DNA from: Polytrichum commune
Taxonomy: Eukaryota > Streptophyta > Polytrichopsida > Polytrichales > Polytrichaceae
Assembly: GCA_950295325.1 (NCBI GenBank)
Contig: OX485803.1
Location: 39,635,554-39,699,553 of the forward strand
Reading direction: 5' to 3'
DNA length: 64,000 nt
The notes under the pieces are model-generated. The model was not told the origin of the DNA, searched no databases, and saw only the letters and a list, made by a program, of their open reading frames with translations. Positions 38,030 through 49,775 of this stretch are shown piece by piece. Each line of letters begins with the position of its first letter. Within the stretch, counting starts at the first letter, position 1. Position numbers and translations under genes: made by a program.

Positions 38030-38791
38030 GAGCATCTCCACCATTGGTTGGGAGGCATACGCCAACGGTGGAAACCGCGTGGATTGGCCGGGTCTAGGGC
38101 CCACCGGCGACGCGGCAACGGCCAAGGGAGCCCCGTTCACGCCAAATACTCTCCCGCTGCCGCTACCTTGTCGAGACCAATTCTTCACAGCAAACAAGAA
38201 GATTCCAAAATAAATCTGGTCTTTGAAATTTGCGCCAATGATCCTGTATTGATTCCGAAGCCTAAATCTTGATGGCTGTAATCTGAACCTACGATGTGCG
38301 AATTGCAATGTTCCTCTCTTCGTGGGTGATGAGAGAGCAACTACTTGCTTCTCGATGTGCTTGCCTAAGATGACATCGATGTTCATTGTGATTATACGCA
38401 ACCACTAACTCACATGAGGCAATTCTCGAGCCGATCCAACTGCTAGAAAAGAAATGTCTCCGGAGTCAGGCCAACCGATCGATGCCCAGAATCTATAACG
38501 CCACACATGTAAGCAGTAGAGCGTGAAGTAAGAATCTCACCATCGTCGCCACTCATCCATCAGGCATCCCGATCAATACCACCCATCCCAAATAATTGCA
38601 TCTAACTTATCTAACTTGTCTGATTCCAGGAGCGGAGACAGGAGCGGAGACAACTGTTTTCCGGGAGCCGGGAGCCGTTCGACGAAGTGTCTGTGGTGGG
38701 GGGGATGCCGGGTCCCGCGACCGGCCACCTAATTTGGCACCGGCCAAGCCCCCGTTGGCGTGCCCGTTGCCGCCAACGGGTGGAGATGCTC
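38030..38791. mobile_element. PIF/Harbinger-type MITE, family C
   Basis: A 762-bp element whose ends read GAGCATCTCCACC and GGTGGAGATGCTC, a terminal sequence widely seen in plant Harbinger MITEs. It is flanked on both sides by TAA (38027-38029 and 38792-38794), the standard target duplication. The outer parts are much GC-richer than the spacers. No open frame resembles a transposase. Confidence 0.88.
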
Positions 38792-38794
38792 TAA

Positions 38795-39256
38795 GGACAA
38801 CATGAGATGTCACCCCCCACGAGACCCAAATTTGACAATTATGAAAAGGCCAGATTTATAGAAGATACATAACTTCTTTATATAGCTACATTGCATGCTG
38901 CATTCATACAACAATTCTTGCAATATAAGCTAAGTATGATATGTTTCTTGAGACAGTGAAGTGACCGCATTTGCATTTATGTAATGAGTTGTGCATATTA
39001 AGCACATTTTTGGTTCGGCCCTTGTCTCTCAACCACGTTCCACAAACCCATGCCACCTCGGGTTTGCATTTGAGTTTGTGGATTTTATTAAGGGTGAAGC
39101 GCCTCTCTCACTCTCTCGCTCTCATTTTATGGTTGGTGGTGATGGTGGTGGATCGCCTCGATTGTGAACAAAACTCGATGTGTTAGATTGTTGTTGAGAT
39201 GGGGCATTCAACTCAGTAGCATTGCCACACAATACAACAAAGGGGAAGGAGGAGCC
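38795..39256 (+). promoter_or_regulatory. DNAAF11 promoter and leader region
   Basis: The space between MITE family C and the DNAAF11 start codon. A CTCTCTCACTCTCTCGCTCT pyrimidine-rich stretch at about 39103-39122 could be leader sequence. No defined motif is claimed. Confidence 0.35.
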
Positions 39257-42200
39257 ATGGGGGGTGACATCACTCAAGAAATGATCCGACGGCGTGCTGA
39301 GCACAATGACTGTATTCTCTACACCTTGGAGGTAAGACACCTACTCCGCATCTATCATTGTGAATAGGAGAAATCCATGGTGTATGGGAGATCACGTCCT
39401 GATCGATTCCATTGGAAAGGGAAGAAAAAAATGTGTCATTACCACTCCACAATCTGGTAACCCTAAACATCGAAGAATCACAATGTGTGTTGGAAAACAT
39501 GGTGAGGAGGAAGTGGGTGGGCTTGCTGCCGTCTTATGGAATTCATGATCCTGCTAATCAACTAAATGTGTGAAGATTCCATGGGAACTCTTAACGACGA
39601 TCATGCAGTGGATCGTCTTGGTCATCGAGTTTTTTTTGTTTTTGCAGGAGCTAGTGTTGCAAGAGGAAGGCATTGAGAGGGTTGATTCCACTCTGGGAAC
39701 TTTGTGCCAACACCTGAAAATCCTCTACATGCCAAACAACCTCATCGCACGCCTCGGCAAGACCTCTTTTCTTACTACAAGAATGATGTGTTGTTTTGTT
39801 TTTGGTGATTTGAAGCACGCAATTAGTGCAAGATGATTTGCAAGTCGAAATCGTGTCTGTGGCCATTGTCCTGATAAGTTTTGGATCTCAGATGAATATG
39901 CTAATAATTGTCAAAGTGAAGATTGTTTTTTCTCATTACATGAGCATATATAAGTCCCTCCTATTATGTTGACTATTGAACCTAGAAAGGTCAACAAATT
40001 TTGAGCACATAGTTCAATCTCTTTTCAACACATGTCTTTTTGGTGTTTGTTCTTAGATCCACACCAAACCATTCAACACTTAAATATGGATGTATGTTTA
40101 AGATGGGTAACTGAATTAGGCATGCTTACCTTACATACTAATGATGTTGTTGAGTTGCGTTACATGGATAATATAGAGAGAGGGCGCAAAGGGAACTCTC
40201 TAATGTGTTGGTTCACATTTTAATGGTGTAGAGAATTTCCATAGATTGAAGGAGTTGCAATACCTCAACCTCGCCATGAACAACATTGTAAAGGTATTCC
40301 CACATAATTTGACGTATGTGCATACCTAATGACATCCAATATAATGAAGACTCATGGACGATTATTTCTTGTCAGCATGCATCTATTCATGAATGTAATT
40401 GCATTATATGTGAATGTGCAAGTGAATGCCCATTCTAACAACAAAATAATCCATACATTGGTGTCTATTACTAGCCTCAGAGACCCAAATGTTGATTATA
40501 AGTTTTGATCATCTAACATTTCAAAATTATATTCACATGGTGGACTTGCACAAAATCTCGTTAAAAAAACGTATTAAGTGACATTACAGCACACTACATC
40601 ATAGAAGCGCCACAATTAGTTGAGGCATAACATTTGTTTTGAATGTTATGGTGCTTACAACTCTCAAAACTTCACAATTAATGCTTTGTTTTGTTTTATT
40701 TTCTTTATTGAAACACTTACTTCTAAGTAAACAATTGGAATAATGGGCACTTAGTGCAGGTGGAAGGGTTGGAGAAATGTGAAGCACTGGAGAAGCTAGA
40801 TTTGACACTCAACTTTGTGGATCTTCAAAATCTTCCCTCAATCATAGCCCTAAAAGCCAATGTCCATTTGAAAGACCTGTATGATAACAAAAGCAACTCA
40901 TTGTCACATTATCGATGTTCAACTGTTCACATGGTGTATGCTTTTGAAATACTCAAGGAGCAATTATAATTGCATATTGTAGTAATCAATTCATTGCCAT
41001 TCTTTTTTAACGCTCCCCATAGAATATGTTCAAATACTTGCACAAAAGCTTTCTCCCACAGCTTAAGCTATAGAGGCACATGTGTGTGTGTTGTCATGTG
41101 TTTTGCAGAGATAGTGATAGGTATTGGGGTTTGTCATTTGTCTCTTACAACAATGTAGTAGGGTTTTATAAATTACTGATGATTGGATTGAGTTGTAATG
41201 GTGCAAAAGGGTATAGCTCTTTAAATGGTTGTCTTAATGTTATTTTTTAAGTGTGTGTGGTTGTTTTTCCCCTCCCTTGCATATTATGTAGAAATTAGTA
41301 AAATATGCAAGAATTTTCACAGTTTTTAATGGTGGGTGCAATGGAAGTTTTCTTACAGGGAACCCATGTTCGGATTGGGATGGGTACCGCAGTTTTATTA
41401 TAGCAAAGCTCCCCCATTTAAAAGTATGTTCACTACTCAAGGTGATTGGAAATAAGGTTACTTGTTCCATCTTAACTAGAGAAGCATACAAAGTTCTCTA
41501 CAAATACAAAAATTAGTGCTTTCAATAGGATTTGACACAAGTGATTTACCAATCTTTCCCCGAAATTGATCTACTTCATTTGTTGTGTCTTGAAGCGGCT
41601 GGATGCATGGGAAATCAAACCTAGAGAACGAATTATTGCACTTCAGGTCTGCAAACGGATACCACTTCTGCTTTTTATCACATGAAAGTTTTAGTTGGAA
41701 GATGTCAATGAGTTGCTGCAATTATCTGTCATATACAGATCCGGTTGGAAGATGTTGATTCTATACTATTCATTGATGAACAAAATCTACCTTGGTTGCC
41801 CTTGGGGGACACCTGAGAATACATCATGATTTTGGCTGCACATGGTTAATTGGGTGACTCTGGTGTGGTTGTGAAATTTTGCGGAACAGTGAGCGACATT
41901 TTGCAAACATTCCTCAAACTGTACTTGATATATTGAAAAATTTGTTTCCAACCACATTTAGCCTTGTAGTATGCAGGAAATTCATCATGTTGAAGAGGAC
42001 TTGCTCAAGTTGGCAAAAGCGCCTATTGTTAGGGAACCCCAAATGTACGTTCAACTAATTTCTCGAGGTACCCGATGTTGGGTTCGTGCAATCGTCATTT
42101 GGAATGCGGGAATGTGCCCTACATCATTATTGAACTGAGCAGTCATTTGTGATTGACAATTAGAATCCGCTCTTCCGATAAGTGAACACAATGTCCAAAT

Positions 42201-44827
42201 GTGGCTTGCATGCATTGTTATCCATCCATTCTGGAACAGGAGCAAGGCTGAAAATGGAGAATTGCGGCGTGAATACACCCGTGACAATCGAATTGCTGAG
42301 CATCGTGAGTTCCAGGAACTCAGAGAGAAAGAGGCCAAAAAGAGTTCAGTAAGTACTCTAAGAAGAAGAGACGAATCCAATGTTGCCATCAGTGTTACAT
42401 TTCGAGTTGGTCTGACTCTATATATGTAATTTTGAAACGGCCATTCACAAGAATTAGAGGGTTCTCAAAAACTATTGCTTCCTTTTTCAAAGGTGAACAC
42501 TTTGAACGGTGCGGATAAGTTAGCCTACATCTAGTTGTTCCGAGGACAAGCCCATGTGTTTCCACATGGTTGGTTGAAGATACCCAGTTCATCTGGATAT
42601 TTCCCCATATGATTGGGTAGATGATAAGGTAGATATATGGGTCTTAAATGGTTTCCTTTTTCACTAGTCCACTTCTTCTAGGATATGAAACATGCAATTA
42701 GTACGAGATGGTTATTAAATCCAAATCGAGGCTATAGTTGCTTTCCTCATGATTTTTGGAGCTCATATGAATATCTTATTCATTATCAAAGTGAAGATTC
42801 TCATGTTCATTACATGGTCATGTGGGTCTCTTCAATTATGTTGACTATTGAGTCTAGAATGGTTATCATATCTTGAGCGCGCAATCCAATCTCTTCTAAG
42901 CACGTGTCTTTTGACATCTGTTCTTGAAACCACACTACACCACATACCACTCAATATATGGGAGTCCAATTAAGATCCGTAACCAAATTAGGCACATCTA
43001 TTTAGGTGATAGGGTACACCAAAAACCAAGTGCTAAAAAAGTCACCCATCCAAACACTACTCTCACCTCAAACAACTTAACCTCATTGTCCCCATGGGAT
43101 CCAGGTAAGGCCTTGGATTAAAGCCTTGAGAACCTTCATGCCCTCATGACAACGCTCATTCATCTCCACTTTTTTGAGATCATGTCGTGACTCCATTCCT
43201 CAGATTCGATTGACAATAAATGGCCAATTTCATAATCTCAAAGTTTCTCTTAACTGTGTTAAAATAAGCTTACATTGAGTGATTGCACTCATTCTCTTTG
43301 TGCGATGATTGCAGCTTCCAGATAGACAAGAAAAGCCATCCAAAAGACGCAAGGGCTTCGATCCCCTTCCAACAGACGGTCGCATTTATCAAAAAAATGA
43401 AGGGGGGTATGTTGCTTCAAAGCCTTGGTACGGACCCAAATATGTAATTTGCAGGTGTACATCAATGTGTTGACGAGGCATTTGTGCACTCAATTTCACT
43501 GACTGGAAGTGTATTCTATGAATGATAAGTGAGCATCGTGACCAGTCAATTAATTTATGTGAGCCCATATTATAGTGGGAAAGAGTTCAATATTTATGTA
43601 GATTCTCATTCTTTGCATCATGACTGTTTGAGCAGATGGGAGTTTAAGCTGGAGGAGAGTGATTGTGGAACAAAGATTGTTCTCGATGTGGCAGCAGGGA
43701 AGTACCTCGATACATCCCTCATCGATGTTGATGTGCAACCTCTCTTAGTGCGCGTCTTGATTAAAGGGAAGCTTCTACAACTACGGTTGCCATCTGAAGT
43801 GAGTGCCAAATCTTGTAATGGTTTAACGTGGCGCACAATACGAGAGAATAACATAGCAACATAATCGTCACAATATAAATTGGAATTTACGATGGTGTTT
43901 CAAGATTTTGTTATTAATTTTACATAAAGTTCTTGCCTTCAAAAGTTTTGTGAAGTGATTACACTACCAACATATGAGTTCTAGGGAATCGTCTTACTTT
44001 GGTGAGAGAAGTATGCAAATCTACCATGATGAAAGATTTTTTAGATTTTTTAGTGATGTAGGATAATTTATTTGTGACACATGTCAATTGTCCAAGTTTC
44101 ATATGCTTGTAGTGTCAATTAAATCACCGTCACATAAGTGTAACTTCTACCTTATATACCTAACATGTTGCATGCACTTCAAAGATCAATTGTGACAACC
44201 CCAACTTGTTTTTTGAGACACTTTCTTAATACCCAACTACATTGAACATGTAATTTAGTGTGATCCACCCTTTTCATCATTGACCCACACGAATCGTCTT
44301 GCAGTCATTAGTGGCAACTATAGAAGGTGTCACATGACACTTGGTACTAAATGACAAGTCATGAAGAACGCTCTAATCAACAATAAAATGAATACCATGC
44401 CAAATGAGATGTTTATTATGTGGATGTGTATTTGATGGATATGCAAGACAAATACATAACCTCACAAGAATCAAAGTAAAAATGAAAATAAGTAGGCCTT
44501 AGGAGCCTGATAATTAATATGAGGGTATCTTTAATATTGCAGGTGAAGACAGATGCAAGCACTGCAGAGCGGTCTATGATAAGTGGTCACTTGGTTTTGA
44601 CCATGCCCTTAGCCACACCGAATGTTCCAATGAAGAATAAAAGCTACCCAAACTACTATTTGCCACCTCAACCAAAACCTAAAAGACCATCACATGAGCT
44701 TAATAGTATTCACAATATTGTAAGTGCTGACGTAGCATTGACAGTTGCGTCAAACTCAGACTTGCCACGAAACCCTACTTGTAAAGTGACAGACGTCTGT
44801 GATGAAGATGTGCCGCCTTTAGAATGA
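39257..44827 (+). CDS. DNAAF11: Dynein axonemal assembly factor 11 homologue (LRRC6/TILB/Seahorse)
   Basis: Eleven exons join in phase: 39257-39331, 39648-39756, 40232-40293, 40760-40878, 41348-41423, 41596-41646, 41977-42044, 42240-42348, 43315-43406, 43636-43798 and 44543-44827, giving 402 residues. Residues 1-147 are the N-terminal leucine-rich repeats with family blocks RRRAEHNDC, LKILYMPNNLI, LQYLNLAMNNI, EKLDLTLNFV and FLTGNPC; a charged helical linker follows. The CS/p23-like domain (about 254-330) has KYLDTSLIDVDVQP and ends GHLVLTMP. The C-terminus DEDVPPLE resembles the animal tail. The family works in the cytoplasm with HSP90-type chaperones to preassemble axonemal dynein arms. The 2nd intron uses a GC donor (CTCG/GCAAGA); no GT donor nearby keeps the frame. 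Expression is probably limited to sperm-forming tissue. The reading frame shows no damage. Confidence 0.95.
39804..40120 (+). repeat. Dispersed ~315-bp repeat R315, copy 2 (DNAAF11 intron 2)
   Basis: Matches the copies at 23684-24000 and 42679-42992 (shared AGCACGCAATTAG, GTCAAAGTGAAGATT, TGTTGACTATTGA and GAGCACATAG-TCAATCTCTTTTC). It fills about two thirds of the 475-bp GC-AG intron. Confidence 0.75.
42679..42992 (+). repeat. Dispersed ~315-bp repeat R315, copy 3 (DNAAF11 intron 8)
   Basis: The third copy, in the same orientation as the others and inside the 966-bp intron between exons 8 and 9. The start (GGATATGAAACATGCAATTAG) and end (GTAACCAAATTAGG) match those of copies 1 and 2. Confidence 0.75.
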
Positions 44828-46394
44828 ATGAAGAGTCTTAAAGGTACTGCCAATTACAATCACCTCTTGAAATGTTTTGAAAGGTTCGACCACATCATTG
44901 TTTTTATTATTATGTTGAAACCAACAAAATCGTCCACATATATATATATATATTCACCACCGACATGACTTCAGGGGGATCATTGATGCAGATTGGCCGA
45001 CAACTAAGATACTATCCAGTCATAGATTGATGTACTCATGCCCATTGTATTGAAAGACAACTGGAATATATATATACACATGCCTTCGATGAGCTTTTTT
45101 AAAAATGGGATTAATTTCAATCCAGAGGCTAAGACGTACAAGATTCAATACTGCAAAGCAGGTGCATCCACAACAACATGGGTTTCCACAAAGTCCCTTC
45201 ATCCCACTGGAAACTTATCATCAACTTGACTTATCTTGTATTAATACCGTATTGGATCCATGCTGTCCCACCCCCGTGCACCCGGGCATATGAAATTGAT
45301 GTCTTAGGCCATCCTTCGACCGTCTACTCAATAAGCTGCATTTGACGAACAACCTGGTCGGAGTTTTGGACCAGTGATTGCATAGACACCCACCCGCAAC
45401 GTCCTTCACATAGGTTGCCAAAATGTATATATGATTGCTAGTATTGCTTCATCATAATGCTATGAAGTGTCATCAATAAACATTATAGCATTGCACACTT
45501 GAAGGGTGTGTTGCTTATAAATTATAAACCCAAAAGAGCACTTGCATTGCAAGGTCTTCACGAGGCTCCAAACTTTCTAAGAATGCTATAAAGTGCCTCA
45601 AGAAAGGTGCATGTTAAGCAATCACCATGGGATACCATACATACCAGGGTAGTCTATGGCAGGGCTCCTTGCATCCATTACCTAAAAGCGTAGCCTTAAT
45701 CAAGGCTTTGATGTCTTCACATTTGAGACCTCATCTTCTCACCTATCCGATTGCGCTTTCACACCTTTTTGTAACTTGTGTGTGGCACATTGTTGCAAAT
45801 TCTTCATGTATCTAAGGTATGTTAAGCTTCCCCTTCCTTTCTACCAATAGCCAAGAGTTATCACGTAGATTGTGCAACACCTCTAAGTGTAGTTTGTCAC
45901 AAATAACTAAGCTTGGAGTCGATCCTGTAGTGGTCAACCCAAGCAACTCTGTTGACATGTCTATTTTTCATTGTATATGAGGAAGCACGTTATCACTTGT
46001 AGTTGATGGTTACATCCCGTAGTGAACACGTGTCGCCCTACATTAGCTATAGTAGACACCTAGAACCTCACGTGCCACCACCAGGTTGCTACAATGACTC
46101 AATAAATTGGGCAATTGCTACAGACATGACTCCTCACCTCCATTATCTAGTTTATAATGGTCGAGGAGAGTGATTGCCCCAAAAATGATAGAGTCTGTGA
46201 AGGAAACATGTCTCCCTAAACATGTTTTGAGGGAGATCATTGAAAAATTAAAAGATGAATTGGTGAATCAAGACAACCTTCACCTCATCCATCAATAGAT
46301 GAATCAATCGCATCCAGATCATGCTCCTTCCAATACCTGTCAAGCAATGTCTGAAATTAGGAAAACAAAACTATCCACAAGCCCTCAAAAGTGG
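44828..46394. other. DNAAF11 3' flank and intergenic DNA
   Basis: Probably begins with DNAAF11 3' UTR. An imperfect (TA)n lies at 44937-44952. The short open frames near 45000-45300 show no family motif on either strand. Confidence 0.5.
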
Positions 46395-46820
46395 CCCTGA
46401 AAGTCTCCCATTACAAAGCCGAATGAATCCAATGTGGTGTCAAAAAACTTGGCACTCCTTCATCATGCATCTCAAAGAAAACAATTTTGTCCATGAAACT
46501 TGTTGTGGTCAATGCAAAACCATTGACATAGAATCTTATTAATCTTCTTAAGCTTGACATAGGTTCTATATGCATTTTTATCGTCACACCTACCAGTGAC
46601 CTATACACTTGAGTATTCTTATCAGTAGGAACACTTCTCTAGTTCGACCAACTGCAGGACAAAAGGTTGACATCAAGAGGCCCACTTTAAGTCTCCGATT
46701 AGGAATCGGAATGAATCGGATGCCAAAAATAGTTGACAGTCCATCCTCGTGTCAAGAAAACATTCGTGTCCAGATAATTGTTGTTGTAATTGCGACCCAA
46801 CTCCATAGTCGACACATAAT
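46395..46820. repeat. Old, diverged local duplication
   Basis: A segment around 46395-46520 and one around 46680-46820 share scattered blocks in order (AAGTCTCC, GAATGAATC, CAAGAAAACATT-like, TTGTTGT) about 288 bp apart. Identity is low and the borders are approximate. Confidence 0.4.
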
Positions 46821-46960
46821 GCTATCGATTATCATAACTTGGCACGCATACTATGTTAAATGACATGCAACTCAATGTCAAATTCATTTCAAACCTACCA
46901 GATTTCTAGCACCTTAAAGAGCCATCTTATCAGATACGAGGATGAACAGAGCGGAGTAAT

Positions 46961-47734
46961 CTACCTCTCAACAATATCGACGCCGTCGGACCTAGTAGGA
47001 GACTCCGGAGCAGGAATGTCTGCAAAAACAGTACTCAAGGACTTGCAGGTTGAGGCTGAGTCCGCAAATTCAGTACTGTTCGGAACAACATCGAGGGGGA
47101 ACACTGTGGAATTGTGGTCATGAAGAACTTCCTCCTCCAGAAATTTGTTGGAGTGGTCGTCGGTTTGATGTGAGGCTGGTTGGATCACGGGTACAAATTT
47201 ACCTTGAGTAGTATTCCTCACCCTTTGAGCAGCCAGCTCGGCAGTTCTCCTGAGCTCTTGAGGTCCTAATCGGATTCCTTCCGAGGTGTCTGAAGGAGGA
47301 AGATTAAGATTAAGAAGAAAGGAATGGGAATCAGCGAAGTGGTAGGGGATCGGTTTCTTGAAGTAGAAGATGCCCACGTCGTATGCGGCAGCTGCTTCCT
47401 GATATGTGTGGTAACCGCCTAGCCACACTTTCTTGGAGCCATTCGGCGGCCGAATTTCCGAAATCCATTTCCTCTTGCGGTCCTGTCGATGCTGGACACC
47501 ACGTTTCTGTAGATGAGGTTGTGATGTTTCACCACTTGGAGCCGGTGGAGCATCGACAGCTTGGTCAGGCTCTTCATGATGGATTTGGACGTCACGACCT
47601 ACAATTGGTGCAAGAGTCCCTGCAGGAGACTTGTTGATGTCGCCGTCGCTATTTTTGTCATCGTATATGAGACGAGTCCAACCAGGGTCCACCAAGATGA
47701 GGAAGGCAAGCCATGCCCTTCGAAGCCGCTCCAT
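46961..47734 (-). CDS. AP2/ERF-domain transcription factor
   Basis: A single 257-codon exon with one AP2 domain at about 77-136: RGV, KWISEIRPP, KKVWLGGYHT and AAAAYDV are the DNA-contact strands and amphipathic helix of the ERF superfamily, followed by an FADS block like those in many ERFs. Two things are unusual. The canonical PWGKW element is replaced by a longer DRKRKW, and the positions that separate DREB (V14/E19) from ERF (A14/D19) are Ile and Pro, so neither subgroup fits. The acidic N-terminus (residues 25-70) and Ser/Pro-rich C-terminus could be activation regions; no EAR repressor motif is visible. Target genes and signal cannot be read from the sequence. It is intron-free, like most ERFs. 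The start codon lies inside the first unit of an upstream tandem repeat. Confidence 0.85.
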   Translation of the reverse strand: MERLRRAWLAFLILVDPGWTRLIYDDKNSDGDINKSPAGTLAPIVGRDVQIHHEEPDQAVDAPPAPSGETSQPHLQKRGVQHRQDRKRKWISEIRPPNGSKKVWLGGYHTYQEAAAAYDVGIFYFKKPIPYHFADSHSFLLNLNLPPSDTSEGIRLGPQELRRTAELAAQRVRNTTQGKFVPVIQPASHQTDDHSNKFLEEEVLHDHNSTVFPLDVVPNSTEFADSASTCKSLSTVFADIPAPESPTRSDGVDIVER

Positions 47735-48840
47735 GGAGGCTGATCACGACTGCTAATTATATGAAGCGGTGAACTGTAAACATAATTTCGAACATCAAAA
47801 TGGAAAAATATTAATTCCGAATCAAATGAAAACAGCAATAACGATTTAACAAACTCCGACCACACTCTTCAAATAGAATATGATTGCATGACCCTTGTTT
47901 AGCCATGACACCTTGACGAGCTGATGAGATTCATTCTATTTTGAGGTTTCCTAACAAACTTCGACCACATTCTTCTGCAAAAGAATTTGAGACCATCAAC
48001 ATCATTTCATTAGCCACACCTTGACGAGTCTAAGTGAAGATTCTACTTTGAAAATTTCTAACAAACTCCCACATTCTTCAAAAGAATTTCAGACCACGGA
48101 CATAGCCGCTCCGTGGAGGTTCCCCACTGCTTGCTTACATAAATTGATGAACTGATACCATGATTCCGAACATCAAAATGGAAGGGATCAATTCAGAACC
48201 AAATGAAAACAGCAACAACGACTTACCAAACTCCGAAGAAAACTCTTCTAAAGAGGTTGGTAGCATGACCATTGTTTAGCCACACCTGGACTAGGTGAAA
48301 TTGATTCTAATTTGATGTTTCCTAACAAACGTAGGCCACATTCTTTGGCAAAAGAATTTAGGACCATGAACACTGTTTCATTAGCCACACCCTGACAACC
48401 TCAAAGCGAAGATTCTACTTTGAAGATTCCTAACAAAATCCCACATTCTTCAAAAGAATTTGAGAACATGCGGCATAGTTTAGACGAGCTCAAAGTGAAT
48501 ATTCTACTCTAAGGATTCCTGAGCGAGATTGTCCAAGTGAATTTCGGATGTGCGAAAGGATCTAGAGTCGGAGCTCACCTTGCTTCGTTTCACTTCAATT
48601 CAGTGTCAACTACTGCCACAGGTTTGGAAGAAATCAAATTTCTCCAGTTTCACCTACACTCAAACTCAAACTCCACCACATCAGCCGGCCTCAAACAAGG
48701 AACCCCATTCCGAGCATCAAAACGGAAGGATCTCGTAACCAAACAAGACCAGAACAACGACTGGACAAACTCCCACACTCTTTCATGAATTTTTCGAGAC
48801 CATGAACATTTTGTTTACTCACGCCCTGACTCTACTCACC
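47725..48840. repeat. Three-unit diverged tandem repeat spanning the ERF start and promoter
   Basis: Unit 1 begins at 47725 with GCCGCTCCATGGAGG (the ERF start codon, inverted). Unit 2 begins at 48105 with GCCGCTCCGTGGAGG, and both continue through CGAACATCAAAATGGAA, AAATGAAAACAGCAA and CACATTCTTCAAAAGAATTT, with a period of about 380 bp. A partial third unit starts near 48712 (GAGCATCAAAACGGAAGGAT). Each full unit also carries an internal repeat of the CTAACAAA...CACATTCTT...AAAGAATTT block. The array forms the proximal promoter of the ERF gene. Confidence 0.75.
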
Positions 48841-49604
48841 CCCAGACCACTGTCCATATCTGTAGCCTACTTGAACAGCTTTCATCTGATACGGAGAACA
48901 GAGCTGCGACGTTTTGCACAAAAATTACGCAACGAACAAGAATTGCGCATTCTTTCGATCGGGAGCCCCAGAAAGAGAATATTGTTCAGGAAAGAGCCAG
49001 GAAGGTGTTGTTGTCTGCAGTTATGCCTTTGTCGGTAAATCCTGAAATTCTCTAATATTATAGTGCAAACTTCGATGTTCGGAGTAAGTACTAACTTAGT
49101 AGTATATATATTATTTATAACAAAACTATGAATTACGGGCTCCTGCCACATCATATGATGCTTAGGATAAGTCAGCCACACAAGGTTGACTCTATGGTGT
49201 CTCGTGGTGTCCGGGTAGAATTTTTGGTGTAACCGGTAGAGATCCTCGTGTTTCCAAGTCCAACCAGTTATATGTTGACATCTTTCGTTTTTTTTTTAAT
49301 TTTTTTTTTTTGAGGTGTATTCTATAGATTCCTCTAAAATGATGGGTAATTTTCCTGAAGTCTTGAAATTCAGCCAGTGATCTCTCAAACCCAACCGGTT
49401 TATCTTTAACTAGTGGTCGATCCTCTCCGTTCATCGGCATCTCTATGAACAAGTCAACCTGCAATTCTGTCAAAGTGGAGTACTGAATGACATGTATTTG
49501 TGAGGCTCATCTTTGATCCAAAGAGTTGATTTTGATGACAAAATACTAGGCTTGACAAGTGGATTGTTCAGTACTTTTCCAGCTTCTTCTACATATTCCT
49601 AATT
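48841..49604. other. Intergenic DNA, no gene seen
   Basis: No recognisable coding sequence. Long T runs lie at about 49289-49310. An ACCGGT(T) motif recurs at about 49231 and 49397 and in the inverted repeat that follows. Confidence 0.5.
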
Positions 49605-49775
49605 CATAACCGGTTGTTGACTTTTCAACGCCAATGTGGCTCCATCCCATTGGCAACCCGTCACCATCGCCATCACAAGTTGCAACTCATAACCTTCTCA
49701 CCTTTCAACTTGCGTCCTATGCCCTTGGATCATGAAGATCAAGGGTTGCGATTGAAAAGTGGACAACCGGTTATG
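49605..49775. mobile_element. Small (171-bp) inverted-repeat element
   Basis: The ends read CATAACCGGTTGTTGACTTT and, inverted, CATAACCGGTTGTCCACTTT, about 25 bp per arm. The interior is short and non-coding. No clear target duplication was found, so the class is unknown. Confidence 0.5.
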
